NCBI GenBank assembly: GCA_036245805.1
Contig: BTRK01000002.1
Coordinates: forward strand, 40,902,661-40,966,660
Reading direction: 5' to 3'
Origin: Pristionchus mayeri
Taxonomy: Eukaryota; Nematoda; Chromadorea; Rhabditida; Neodiplogasteridae
Length of the DNA: 64,000 nt
The notes under the pieces were generated by a model that had not been told where the DNA came from, searched no databases, and saw only the letters and a list, made by a program, of their open reading frames with translations. The stretch's first letter is position 1. The number at the start of each line of letters is the position of its first letter. The translations under genes and the position numbers were made by a program. This document shows positions 34,015-45,678 of this stretch, piece by piece.

Positions 34015-36178
34015 GATGCGGCGATCCAGAAGTTCTTCTCCGAGTTGGAGGCGCATCTGTCTTCCGGTTTCGAGGTCTACCGTTTTGGATGTCATCAGAG
34101 AAGACTTGCGCAGTAACTCCACCAAATTTGCATTCGGTGAAATCTTTGGAAAGACTTGTTGCCCTCTGCAATGTCTATCTCACCTTACAAAGTAAGTCAA
34201 TTGTTATATTTATCCAATCTAAAAAAGTTTTCAGGTTGGATGTTACTGCTGCACGACTAGCCGCGAAGGGAAATTATGAAACAACTCGTAATCACATTCT
34301 CTCGGTCATTCAATGCTGCATAAGAAAAACTGCTGGAGAGCGATGTGAGGGCGCTTAATTCCATATGGGCTTCAGATTCTTCGTTATACTTTCAATTAAG
34401 GTTTTGAATTAAACTGGTGCGGAATCAATCTATGCAGCCAGGCTTTCTGTTGGATCTATATGATTTCGGAGAATAGGTTTTTTTTAATTTGATAAAAAAA
34501 TTATTGTTCCAGTCTCTCAACAATGAAAGAGTCAGTACTCAATGGTGAAATTCGGTCAGTACATGGAAACTTATTCAAGAAGAAATTGGATACAAAAACA
34601 ACTTCGGATGAAGCTAACGTGAATTATTGGCTCCATGAACATGGCCAATTCCACCCCGTTACTGGAAAAATATTCATCGATTCTCGCCTCCCAGCAAGGT
34701 ATATACAACTTATTGTTTTAAATTAAAATTTAAAAAAATACAAATTCCTTTGAAGAGTAATCGCTCATCAAAGTGACGTTTCATCTGTCTTTGAAGAGAA
34801 TGATAAAGTTGCCTTCCACATTATTTATTCAGGTATTTTGATTAATTACGTATTTCAAAAATTGTTTGACATTCAGGTAGACGGAAGTAAGTGTAACAAA
34901 AACAGAGCGATGCTTCTCTTTCTGGCATATTTGGTGGATCGAGGTCTATTCTCTAAGGTATTATTTCATAATATAACTAGTTAATACATATATTGTTGAG
35001 ATATCACTCATGTTTCTTCCTGTTGGACATAGTCATGCGCAGCTGACAGATTTTTCGGAGTGATCAGGAAGAAGTTAAACCAATCTGATCAATTCATGCC
35101 TTCAGGTAAATGTTTACTAGTTGTGATATAGAGAATTGCACAATTTTCAACAACAGTGAAACATAATCAAATCAATTCGAATCACTCGGAGTGAGAGTGT
35201 AAATTGCACGATTTTCAACTTGAAAAACGTGCAGGGGGGAGGGGAGAGTGATCGAGTCTCAGTGAAACCTAATCAAATCAATTCGAATCATTCGGAGTGA
35301 GAGAGTAAATTGCACGATTTTCAACTTGAAAAACGTGCAGCGGGGAGGGGAGAGTGATCGAGTCTGAGTGAAACCTAATCAAATCAATTCGAATCACTCG
35401 GAGTGAGAGAGTAAATTGCACGATTTTCAACTTGAAAAACGTGCAGGGAGGAGGGGAGTGATAGTATGTGAAATCAGAATTTAACGAGTGAATGTCCAGT
35501 CTAATATTAATTTCAGAATTAACTTCGGTTATCTCTGAATGCAGCGGCGTGCGGTCTATTCGGCATGACCGTATCAATTTCAACTTTAAGGAATGGCTGG
35601 AATCTCAATCCGGGAAAGCTCTAGATGGGATTTTCAGCTACATGTTCTATGAGTTTGAAAAAGAAAGAGGCAATGACAAATGTCTTTTGTTACTAATCTT
35701 GACTATTTCAGGTAAAACGATTGTTTCTTGTAGGCCAAAAGCAAGTAAACCTGATAATGAAATTCGCAAGGAATTACCGAAAATTATCGGTGAACCAAAG
35801 TGGAGTATCAGGCAAGCACATTTCTTTTTTAAGTATAAGCCTTAACTATGCATTATAGATCTACCGATACTAAAGCTGTGGATCGTCTTATAGAAGTTGC
35901 AGACGGTGAATTGCCTGCTGGAGTAATTTCGGAATGGAATATGACACGAACTAGAATATCGACCCTTCCCGAACCAGGTGATTCAGTTTCCAACATGTAT
36001 GTACACTATCAAGATCCCTTAAGTTCAATGGTCAGACTTCCTCGACCAACTTCTTTCAAAAAAGTCGGATAGAGTTGGAAGAAGAGAAGAAATTGCTGCT
36101 CAAGACTCTCAGAAATTGGCCGCATTTGTCATATCTAAGAAAAACAGGAAGCGTAAAGCAGCCGAAATTACCGATTAA
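34015..36178 (+). CDS. Unknown gene of the TTAA element, frame-broken
   Basis: Exons read plus-strand: ~34015-34194, 34236-~34345, 34510-34700, ~34756-34959 (V-I-A-H-Q-S-D...V-D-G-S-K-C-N-K-N-R-A-M-L-L-F), 35033-35105 (S-C-A-A-D-R-F-F-G-V-I), 35516-35811 (E-L-T-S-V-I-S-E-C-S-G...F-N-F-K-E-W-L-E), 35859-35980, and a basic tail R-K-R-K-A-A-E-I-T-D to TAA 36178. One intron appears to use a GC donor (35812). The frame is inconsistent at 34110, between the second and third exons, and near 36065 where an A6 run breaks the tail. No known domain recognised, so whether it is the transposase is open. A 106-base tandem repeat fills the intron at 35106-35515. Confidence 0.45.
35155..35465. repeat. 106-base tandem repeat, ~3 copies
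   Basis: Units start at 35179, 35285 and 35391 with GAATCA(C/T)TCGGAGTGAGAG. Each contains TTGCACGATTTTCAACTTG with its own small palindrome. It occupies an intron of the plus-strand gene of the TTAA element. Confidence 0.9.
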
Positions 36179-37547
36179 TTACGTACCCGATTGATGCATT
36201 GTTTTTCGTATTTGTTTTCGTATATGTTTACGTGTCAGATTTATGGTTTACAACAAACATGATAAATGTTATACTTTAATAAATACATCCAAATCGCATT
36301 TGCAAAAACAACAATACAACAATAAATACAACATAATACTATTTTCTTGAAAATTTCATAATTTTTTTAAATGTCATGATTTATTCCAAAACAAGGAATG
36401 TACAAAATTGAGATTTCAGTGCATTTTCGATTTGCACAAGTTGAGTTTCATCAAACTGATGTTTTCTGTAGGACAAATTAGTTTGACCCTTTTTATATCG
36501 ACTCTACTCGGTATCTACTATAAATATCCCTTTTCAATCTGGATGTATTATTCAACGAGCGGATTTATTAATACACAAACTTGAGAGAAATTGAGGTTGG
36601 AAAAATCAATTTTTAAATCTTGATCGAACTTTGGGTTTTTCAGCATAAACTTACTCATCTGTCCCATAAAAATCTTAAATTATATATATTTGTTACTTTA
36701 AAGCAAACTACGGTGACATTGATTGAGTTCATTCGGAATATTTATCATATGTCTACGTTTGTCTCGGCATATCGAGTTTGAAGGCATCGATATTTCCTTC
36801 GCCAATATTTTTCATATAAATATGAATGATTGTTCTTTCATATTATGCAATAAAAATCCATTGAAACTTTCCTGCGTGATGGTTAAAACAATTATTTTCT
36901 GATTGTGAATTCAGTTTTGCGGAAATAGAATTTGTATTTGTTGTTCCCGTGAAAAGTTTTCAACATAAAATTTGCAGGAAATAATTTTCCGCACATTTTG
37001 AGCGCTTCCCACCTCTGTAGCATGTCTGGAAGCTGAAATAGAGCGTAGCCAGGTGCAAAACCGGAAATTTCCTAAAAGCCGGTTCTGGGACAAATGACCT
37101 GTATTTTTCGAAAGCATCTCTCCTGGGTATTCTCCCACCCAAATATGGGCGAAAACTGTGACAAATTTTTGGAAAATGTTCCCGAGAGGTCCTTTTTCAT
37201 CCATTGACTCGTGATACACGTGTTAAGTGAAAACAAACACATCAACGGAAACATAAAATTGTAAATAGCCAACTATATTTAAAAAAAACACATAAGGAGC
37301 CGGATATCTTCTGATACCCACTCGCAGTGGACTTCGTCCATAGTCCCCACGCTACAGTTCGTAGACTACGAGAAGGGATCACCCACAATAGTTACCTCGT
37401 TTCAATTTCAGTATTCGCACCAACATTGTACAATGTTCGAAATTACGTTATATATTGCGTTAATTAACTCTAATTAAAACATCAAAGTATTTGAAAAAAA
37501 AGAAAACGATTGATGGGATGGAGTATTATCATTGCTATACATTTACA

Positions 37548-38512
37548 TCACATATTCAGTACGATGTACGATGGAATGATTACATAATGGCTTGCTTTAA
37601 TTTTCGTGGCTTTGTTATTGATGTTCCTACAATAATGTAAGCAGTCTCGTTTGTTTAGGAGCAATTACGATGCATTTACCTGATTTCTCTTATTGATGCA
37701 TTCTCGTTAATTGTAATTGTCAGACGTCGAAACTTAATTGTACTGAAACAATGACGAATTGTGTTGAATGCTATCTCATCAACATTTGAAATCCACAATG
37801 TTCGTATTTCCTTCACGTCTTTTAAACTTGAGCGAATGAAGTCAACTGAATCGCTGAGCGAATACGTCTTTGCCGAAACAGCACGAACAAACTATAAAAA
37901 CATTTTGGATCAGTGGATGATTTATGGCCACGACCTTCGCAAACCAGTATACATATTTAGTGTTAAAATAGGATCATATGGTATAAGATAAGCTCACATT
38001 CTTATCCAAACTATCGACACCGATTGTCTTCCACTTGCAGTTTCTGAATCGGGGAAGATATTTCCGCGGAACTCTCATCTCCACGCATAGTTCACCATTA
38101 TCGCCAAATTTGAGATATAGTCCGTCAACGGTAATTTTAATTTTACACAACTTTAAAGCCAGCATACTCCATCTTGCATCGATCTGAAACGCGTATTAGC
38201 CGCTTTTATTTTATTTTTAAGGCAAAAAAGTTTAAAAGAAAAAATAACTTACAGCGTCCATTGCTCCTAACTCATCCGTCATAGGAACTATGAGTCGTAT
38301 ATTATCAGTAGGAAGCGTGGATAGGGTCAGTTCATGTTTTAAGCGTCTTGGAACATTGTTCATGCGAACAGCTGGTAAAGTCATGCCAATAATTGGCTCT
38401 CTAGAGCGGTTGATTAAATCGAGCGCCCTTCCCGTTAGGAAGACATCGGGTAATGTCGACGCCAACAATTCAGGTTGACTCAATGAGATTCCCATTCGCC
38501 TTCCGTAAAGTT
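37548..38512 (-). CDS. F-box-like family member
   Basis: From 38512 after a TTCAG acceptor: E-L-Y-G-R-R-M-G-I-S-L-S-Q-P-E, then L-S-T-L-P-T-D-N-I-R-L-I-V-P-M-T-D-E-L-G-A-M-D-A-V. Next exon ~38185-38000: A-R-W...V-D-G-L-Y-L-K-F-G-D-N-G-E...W-K-T-I-G. Then a leucine-rich exon (~37905-37690) with W-I-S-N-V-D-E-I-A-F-N. Last exon N-I-N-N-K-A-T-K-I-K-A to TGA at 37548. The order equals that at 26150-27409. No in-frame stop seen; the first exon is not located. F-box-like by pattern only, presumably a ubiquitin-ligase substrate adaptor if the assignment is right. Confidence 0.5.
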
Positions 38513-38890
38513 CTGAATGATGTCATTTAGATAATCATAGGACTAGGGCATTTTTAATGGAAACTTTGCGCAGACTAGGTGACAAATAATATTGATGGAA
38601 AACATTAACTAGCATATTGGATCAAAACACCACCCTAGAAAGCATTATATAATAAATTAAACCGTAATTGCATCATGTCAAGTACAAAAATTCGAAGCTA
38701 AATAATGCGGCTGTCAATAGCTCATTAATTAAGTCTTATCGCGAAGTGATGGATACAGTATTCAACTTCGCGCCCACGCCGTCGTCCCTTCAACGCGGAA
38801 AGGTATCCAATGTCACATGGATTTGGTTACAGGAATTGTTTGTTTTTTTGCTACTTTTAAAATTATTAAGGTAATTCTTATTACACTAAG

Positions 38891-41734
38891 ATGCCGACAA
38901 AAAAGCCAACGTGTAAGAAGAACGCAAGTAAGGCCGAAAGAGCGATGACAAGAGAGGATATCACAACTCTTGATGATACCAGGGACACATCACAAGCTGG
39001 AGCAGACAATAGATTTGGAATAATGGTTAGGAATCTCTACACTTTTTTCGAAATAATGAGCAATCGTCTGACTCTCTTCAGTTTGCACGCTCTCTAGCCG
39101 GTCAGAGATACGAGAGAGCGTGCAAACTGAAGAGAGTCAGACCATTGCTCGAAATAATTCTACGTACTTTCTCGTCAGTCGCCAGAGAGTTTGTATAGTA
39201 ACTATTTGCCAATATATCCCCATTCTTGACATATATCGTGTACCGTGTCAATATTTAAACAGTATAATCTGATACTCACAGGACCTCATTTCTCCGCTTC
39301 CCGGTGATTGTATCCTGAACATCGTTCACTATCTTTCATCGTAAGTTACCAACTACTTCCTACTAGTAATTACAACTGCACATTGGGGATGGTAATCATG
39401 ATTGGGTCACGCGGGTAAATAGGGCAGGCGAATGGTATGTCTGGGAAAGGAAGTAAAGAAAGTAATACCCTTAACCAGGTTAGATAAGGGTGAGATGGTG
39501 AGCGCATAGTAGTTACAATGAAACCACGCTTAGTTGCTAGACCACCTCCCAGCAAACGGTGCTTCGTTGCGCGTTTGCCCGCTTCCAGTAGTGTTATCCT
39601 TCGAGATCGGTCTCTAAGTTGGAATGTTTATATGCCTTTATCATAATAGCATCATTTATCTATGCCCGTGGCGCGACGAAACAATGAGAAAATATACTTA
39701 AAGAGTGCAGGTGGGGGACCTCCAAAATCATTGCAAATTACTTTATATAATTCCTACTTTCAGTCTCGATATCTGCCGTTTGATGTTTGCTAGTCGGAGG
39801 TTCTACAAAATATTGAACACACCGTGCACTAATGCAATGTGGACAGGAAACAATGTATGGAACGGAGAAGAAATTATCATTTATCAGGTCTCTTATAATC
39901 GGCTTGAAACCTTGGCATGTAATTACTTTTAAGATAACAAACCGATACGCCTTTCGTCTTCTATGTAGGCTTCCTGGACAAACGGCATATAGCATGAAGG
40001 GTAAGAATTGCATTTATGAACTGGAAATCGTAGATGCCCGTAATGAAATATATTTTGAAGGCAGAAAAATAAAGAACAAGAAATATGGAACTATGGTTTG
40101 TAAATTTGTTTTCTTCCGAATACAAAACATATGGCGGTTCTCGAGGTCCCATGCCTTTACAATTACAGAATCCATCACTGCCTGCAAGGTCTCGCCATAG
40201 TCAACCATTGCCCAGGCGTTTCTACGATGAGATCGACCAGTTTCTCCGGATTCGAGACTTTTGTGAACTGTCCCTGATTAATGTCTGTTTAGAGTTCAAT
40301 TATCAAATCAAAAAGTAATCAATTAATTTAATCCTTACATCTTAGACATTGCGAAATCGGAGGATGTTTGTTCCAAAAAAAATTGCAAACCGTATTTTTA
40401 TTCAGTAATTTATAGCTAAAAATCGACACTACAATGATCACGAGACTATCTAATGCGTCTAAAGGATTTGAAATACGCCTAGTTGGAATTGAAGAGTCGA
40501 CCGGCGACCCAGCCAATAAAGATTGGATCGAAGGGTAATATTTTTTTGCAAATTCCAATACATTATGATCGAAAATTCTTGAATTGCAAAGTTTAAAAAT
40601 AAAAAAAAATTGATGACGTTTTTTATAGATTGACGAAAATGATCGTTTCGAATGGTGTTGTAAGATTTTGGATCTCAAAATCGCCACAACTCATAGAAGC
40701 CGGTCTAATAAATGAAAAATTCATTCGCAAAGTTCACGGATCGGCTCTTTTCAATATGGTAATCCTATGCGGCTGGAACACAAATTATGTGAGTACAAAA
40801 ATCGTAATTCGAAGACATTTCGTGAAAGTGAACAGGGGTTTTCAGTGATTATTCGTTAACAAAGCCTCGTTAGAGTTTTGAGTGGATGTTGGTCCAAATA
40901 CCAACGAACATGGCCAACTTCATTTCGAAAACTGCAGAAATGCCGCTTCTATCCTTCGAAATCGATTCTTCCTCTACTAATGGGGTACACATGCTGCATT
41001 ATTGTGCCTTTCATGACGCTTCAGGCTATTTGGATCCCAAAGCTTCTAATCGTGATGTATTTATTCTCTTGATGTTTGACATCCGATCTGTTACAAGATT
41101 GTTCTTTGCAGTATTGATGAAATTTGACCGATCTATGAATGGGAACTTCTTCCTGCGAAATTTTGATGAAACTGATAATGAGATTATTTTTTTTCATTTC
41201 AGATGTTCATGGATACAATCGGGTCTAAGATGAATGTTGCTTCTTGGATGGTTGTAATTGATCGTCTCCTTACACAGATGGAGATTTCAGATGAAGTCAT
41301 ACTTAGAGGCTGCGATTACACGGTCAGTAATGAGAGCAGTACTCATAACAAATGACGTCATTATGCTGCTCAACGTACAATACTACTCACGGAATAGGAA
41401 ATCATTTTTTTCTGCAAATAATTCCGTTCCACGAGTACTATTGTGATCATGCTAATTGTTTATGTTCGAACTACTCGCAAAGTGTGCAATACTTCAGAAA
41501 TTAAAATACTTTCAGTACGATCGCATTATGGATGGTAATGGCCTGCATCGGATTACAAATAAAAGCAATGGAGTCGCAGCGAGATTTCTGATGAGCGAGA
41601 AACTTGTTGATCCCACTCAGGGAACAAGAATGTATTATGCTGATATTGTATGCACTTCACCTAATCTGTCGCATAGACTTCCACGCACAATTGAATATGG
41701 AGAAGTGAAAATGCCAATAACGACCGTTTTCTAA
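38891..41734 (+). CDS. F-box protein
   Basis: Exon 1 (38891-39025) starts MPTKKPTCKKNASKAERAM, basic and polar. Exon 2 (~39281-39341) and exon 3 (39764-39887) join as L-P-G-D-C-I-L-N-I-V-H-Y-L-S-S-L-D-I-C-R-L and S-R-R-F-Y-K...A-M-W, a clear F-box. Later exons read R-Y-A-F-R-L-L-C-R-L, then ~40095-40315, D-T-T-M-I-T-R-L-S-N (~40420-40538), T-K-M-I-V-S-N-G-V-V-R-F-W-I, M-F-M-D-T-I-G-S-K-M-N-V (~41203-41320), and Y-D-R-I-M-D-G-N-G-L to TAA 41734. F-box proteins recruit substrates to SCF ubiquitin ligases. Phase at the exons near 40095-40320 is unresolved, so the middle may be mis-modelled or damaged. Intron 1 holds a hairpin repeat. Confidence 0.6.
39058..39150. repeat. 93-base near-perfect hairpin
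   Basis: GAGCAATCGTCTGACTCTCT...GCACGCTCTCT and its complement, loop around CCGGTCAGAGATA. Located in intron 1 of the F-box gene; closest relative at 63146-63239. Confidence 0.9.
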
Positions 41735-41951
41735 AGACAACATAATTTCCTCTTCATCAATTTGATACCAACTGCATTGATTTAAATCTATGATTTAAAT
41801 CTTATCCAGCTGCATGATAAACTAGGTACACAGTGCATTGATTTCTTCAACATCTGGTCCAATCCTTTAGGTCCAATCCTTGCTTTTTTATGAATTTCCA
41901 TCAATATGATTAGCATTTTATCATGGCATTTAGAACACCCTCTACACCCTC

Positions 41952-42050
41952 TCAAACCCCGGATCCGCGCTCGAGTGATGGACACTCCCATGAACTCCCA
42001 GGCGGTGCCGGCTGCGTTGCACGTGGTAGTAACTTCACGGGATCTATTCG
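41952..42050 (-). pseudogene. Duplicate of the last exon of the 42-43 kb gene
   Basis: Reads T-C-N-A-A-G-T-A-W-E-F-M-G-V-S-I-T, matching the intact exon's T-C-N-A-A-G-T-A-W-E-Y-M-G-V-P-I-T, then loses frame before the final V-E-C-G. An isolated partial duplicate 140 bases downstream of the gene. Confidence 0.65.
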
Positions 42051-42185
42051 ATAAGACTCGTTAAAATCACCGGGATATCAACTGTTTTCGAAATTGTTAC
42101 TGTTATGTAGTATCTATAAATGCCATTTTATTGTTCACAGCGTGACTTTACAACGGATTGGTATTTTCAATACCATGTGACCGTC

Positions 42186-43341
42186 TCAGACCCCCGATCC
42201 GCACTCGACTTGAGTGATGGGCACACCCATGTATTCCCAGGCAGTACCCGCAGCATTGCAAGTGACAGTAAGTTCTGCCAGGGCTGGGTCGGCCGGCTCG
42301 GAAACAACACCAGCATTTCCGTTGATCTGTGATTAGAGTTTGTAATTATGTTATTAGTAATTAGCAATAAACTAATAATTAGTAATTTGTTTAAAATGTG
42401 ATTAGTATTTCGTGCACAAGGTAATGAGCGAGTGTTGAGATGGTGTCATACTCAGTGGTGATGTAAAATGCATACATTTCCCTCCAAAATTCACCTCGAT
42501 ATTCGCATTCGCGCCTCTGCACGTGAAGTTTCTCTCGGAGCAGCCTGCTCCGTTCTGACCTGTAAATCCGGCAATCGATAAAATCACATTATCATTCGAT
42601 CTATCGATGAATTGTAAAGCCAATGATCGCATCAGTAAGCCATTGTGCATTCAATCAATGATAATCAATGATGTATTGATGACTTCAATAAATATCGCAT
42701 CATTCTCACCCGTGACGTCACCGTCCATTGGATGAGTGCCCGGTCTACTGACAGTCTTGCGGATCAGGCTTCCAGCGCACGATTTGCAGCCTGAAACGAC
42801 AATCATATACGCTCAATTTGAACATAGTATTGCCTTGTTTATGAATTGAGGATCAGAATTGAGGATCAGATGTGCACTACAGACATGAATTGAGGATCAG
42901 AATTGAGGATCAGATGTGCACTACAGACATACTTGATCGAAAACTCAGAAATGCGTAATCGCACAGGCTTCAAATGCTGGTGGTTGCAATTCGAGGTGGG
43001 CAATAACTTGCTAGACAAAACATCGAACACCACTCACTTAAGGAAGGCCGTGCCGTGGTAGTCCTCTTTACGCAGCCTCCTCCTCGGAAAATGATGTATC
43101 CGAATCCTCGCTTCCGCCTATTGCCAACAGGATCTTCTATCTTGGTATCGGCATCTCTCTCGGTCCTTTCCTTTCCGGGGCGACGTTCAATAAACGCATT
43201 GGGCTCTGGGGGATTGGAAGGGGATTCGAGTCGTTCTTTTCCGGCGCGGCGTTCGATAAAACCGTCAATCGATGCGTTGCCGGAGAGAGGCTGGGCCAGG
43301 CACATGAGGGCCAGTGGAAGGAAAACTACGATGGTCCTCAT
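42186..43341 (-). CDS. Secreted cysteine-rich protein, C6-domain-like
   Basis: ATG at 43341 encodes signal peptide MRTIVVFLPLALMCLAQ, then two copies of a F-I-E-R-R-x-G-K-E-R-x-E motif and a basic R-R-K-R-G-F-G stretch. Later exons give C-K-S-C-A-G-S-L-I (~42792-42712), Q-N-G-A-G-C-S-E-R-N-F-T-C (~42560-42500) and I-N-G-N-A-G-V-V-S ending C-N-A-A-G-T-A-W-E-Y-M-G...V-E-C-G-S-G-V and TGA at 42186. Phase holds throughout. The cysteine spacing and the W-x-x-x-G...I-T-x-V-x-C ending recall the nematode C6 domain, from memory only. The dibasic sites between the signal and the Cys domain could be processing sites. Intron 1 contains a 44-base tandem repeat. A TATAAG lies about 55 bases upstream. Confidence 0.65.
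42841..42928. repeat. 44-base tandem duplication
   Basis: ATGAATTGAGGATCAGAATT... is repeated exactly twice, each unit itself containing two GAATTGAGGATCAG copies. In intron 1 of the secreted Cys-rich gene. Confidence 0.9.
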
Positions 43342-43449
43342 ATTTCGTGAAGGAACTGAGGATGTAAATGATGAGAAGTGGAGGGAATGGGCTTATATCC
43401 TACTTTACTGCCCACACTACCTCGGATGGGACGGTTGCGAGAGAGCGTA

Positions 43450-44208
43450 TCAAATTGAGAAACCGTGGTATCGCTTTTCCAATTCAGTGCAGAAGACATC
43501 TAGTCAAACAGAGTGAGCAACTCATGTCATACACGGGCGAAATGACGGCAGAGGGGAACACATCCTGAACATTTCCAGATGTTTTCCTAGATACCTGATG
43601 TCGAAACATTAAGAAATACGAGAAATATAAGGATAACAATTCAAATGCATTTTCAGAGATTTGGCTCTCCTATATTTGTGTTGTTAAACATGTTAATTGC
43701 GTTGACGGGATAACGCGATGATTACTGCTAAATCAGAATTGCGTACATAATATATTTCAATACTCTGTTTGCATTCTCTCAATTGCTTTTCTGAGTCGCG
43801 ATAGGACGCATTGAACTGTGATTCTTAGCCCTGGTGATTCATAGCTCCTTCATTCGACACCCACTCAACTCCAGAAATCAGATGGGCTTCAATGTAGTGA
43901 GAAACGAGTCACCCGCATGCGCTCCCACGCATGGGCACGAAATCGAACGAAAATTTCTGACAAGCATCTGGTATAACAGATGTTCTGCTTTCGTCCCAGT
44001 TTCGTCCTCCCCTTCTACCCAACTTTCTCCGATATTTGTACTTTATGTTGTCCGTTTCGGAAAATAACACCTTCATCTAATTACATTCTTCATCCGTTTA
44101 TCCGGAACAACTTCCTTAAATAAATCGAGTTATTGCAGTTAAATGTGATCTCAACAGTACGATAATACAAAAAAAAATGAAAATAGCGCTTCAATTTGGA
44201 AAATACGT
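43450..44208. other. Intergenic, nothing seen
   Basis: Between the 5' end of the Cys-rich gene and the 3' end of the next cluster; short frames only. Confidence 0.45.
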
Positions 44209-45162
44209 CTAAAAATGAGTGTTCAGAATCATGTGATTCTTCTTAGGATGATATTGATCGGATGGGGGATGGGGTGGTGACACCGAGGCAATGGCCGCGA
44301 AATACGCTTCCTCCGCATCCGGGCCATGCGCACGAAGGATCTACAATACAAGCATAACGTTGGCTTGACTTTTGATCCATTCCCCTCCCCATACCCTTGC
44401 TGCCTATCAATCTTCAACCGATTCAATCCAATCGACGGACATTTCTTGTAAACCCTCTCGTTATTTTTGGCATTTCACACAATCTAATACATGAATAAAT
44501 GATCGTTCGCCACGTCATTCAGTAAGAAAATGTACATACATTCTCCGGTGCCTACAACCATGGTGCGACAATCACTTTCGGCCCTAAAACTACAACAACA
44601 ACAAATCATACTTCTTTGATGTTCCATCTCGTGCTCCATTCCTTGATGGGATCGAATTTCTGTCCGTCAAGTGGGAATTGGTGGAATCCGGATGCCTGAA
44701 AATAAACTTTTATTTACTAATGTAACCTGCATAAAATAGGAAAAAAACTGAAACTAATATCTCAAAAATCTAAATGCATCTAAAAATCATTGTTCGCGCT
44801 TACAAAGTAGTCGGCGATGGCTTCCTCCGGGAGATTGAGGCTCTTGAGCATCGTTGCGATCTGAACAATACATCGATTGCAATATGCCTAGAAATTGGTC
44901 TACTGTGTTTCAGAGCATTCCAGCGCGGAACATGCAAACAGTTGATTACGAAAAGCGACATCGCATCACGTTATTTGCCTAGCCCCATCATCCTCTAGCA
45001 CTGACCTCTTTCTCTGTTTCACCATGTTTTTGATGCACCGCTTTTTCCACGATTGTTCTGCCTAAAATGAGCACAGTAGAGCAGATATTCTCAAATAAAA
45101 TAACTTTTAGTGGGTGCCGCACAAACGACTGCGAGTAAAATCGCTCCAAGGAAGAGGCGCAT
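44209..45162 (-). CDS. Secreted protein, cluster family member 1
   Basis: ATG 45162: MRLFLGAILLAVVCAAPT signal peptide. Following exons, all in phase: R-T-I-V-E-K-A-V-H-Q-K-H-G-E-T-E-K-E; I-A-T-M-L-K-S-L-N-L-P-E-E-A-I-A-D-Y-F (~44862-44806); A-S-G-F-H-Q-F-P-L-D-G...K-E-W-S-T-R-W-N-I-K-E (~44698-44615); I-L-R-A-H-G-P-D-A-E-E-A-Y-F-A-A-I-A-S ending in a Pro/His/Lys tail and TAG 44209. About 130 residues, no cysteine in the mature part, mostly helical. Family unknown to me; helices and secretion are faintly like nematode SXP/RAL-2 proteins but no signature supports that. Appears intact. Confidence 0.7.
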
Positions 45163-45678
45163 CTTGAATGGTGGAAAGTAAGTGAAGAGGAGTGGGGTTA
45201 GTGAGAGGGGGGCGATGTATATCTACAAGTGTATAAACAAGATGCATATCTCATATGGTGAAGGAGAAGATGGCCATCTCGAATGGAGAAGAATTCATCC
45301 CATTTGCAGTCGGTCGAATTTTAATCATAATTTATCGAAATTAGAAAAACAAGTTTCTGATGTAGATGTCACGGCTGCGACACTTTCATGGCTTGTTTGC
45401 TGCAATAGAAGACGCAAAATTCTCACTACAATTGTATTCCTTCCCCTTCCATGCTTCTTTCACCCTCTCGAACAAATATTGTGATGAACTGTGCGATAAT
45501 CATTCAATTAATCAAGAATACTCTTCCGTTCTCTGTGAATAGACTTGATGAGGAATGGTCTCGCTCTCTCCATATGACATACTCTCTCGCTCCTCTGATC
45601 GACGATGGGTAAGTGAATTAACGAATTAACGTATCCATTGATGAAACGACGAGCCATATTATTTTGGATATCGTCATG

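Larger units (their letters stand above)
29655..37222. mobile_element. 7.6 kb TTAA-flanked element with long TIRs
   Basis: Inverted terminal regions 29655-30612 and 36441-37222 match along their length apart from internal deletions and a nested insertion. The tips read CAC(A/G)(G/T)GTATCACGAGTCA. TTAA stands at 29651-29654 and 37223-37226, the target-site type of the piggyBac and Kolobok superfamilies. Inside are two overlapping minus-strand genes (30797-33839) and one divergent plus-strand gene (34015-36178). No obvious DDE block was recognised, so the transposase is unidentified. The middle gene has a ParB-like domain. Confidence 0.8.
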
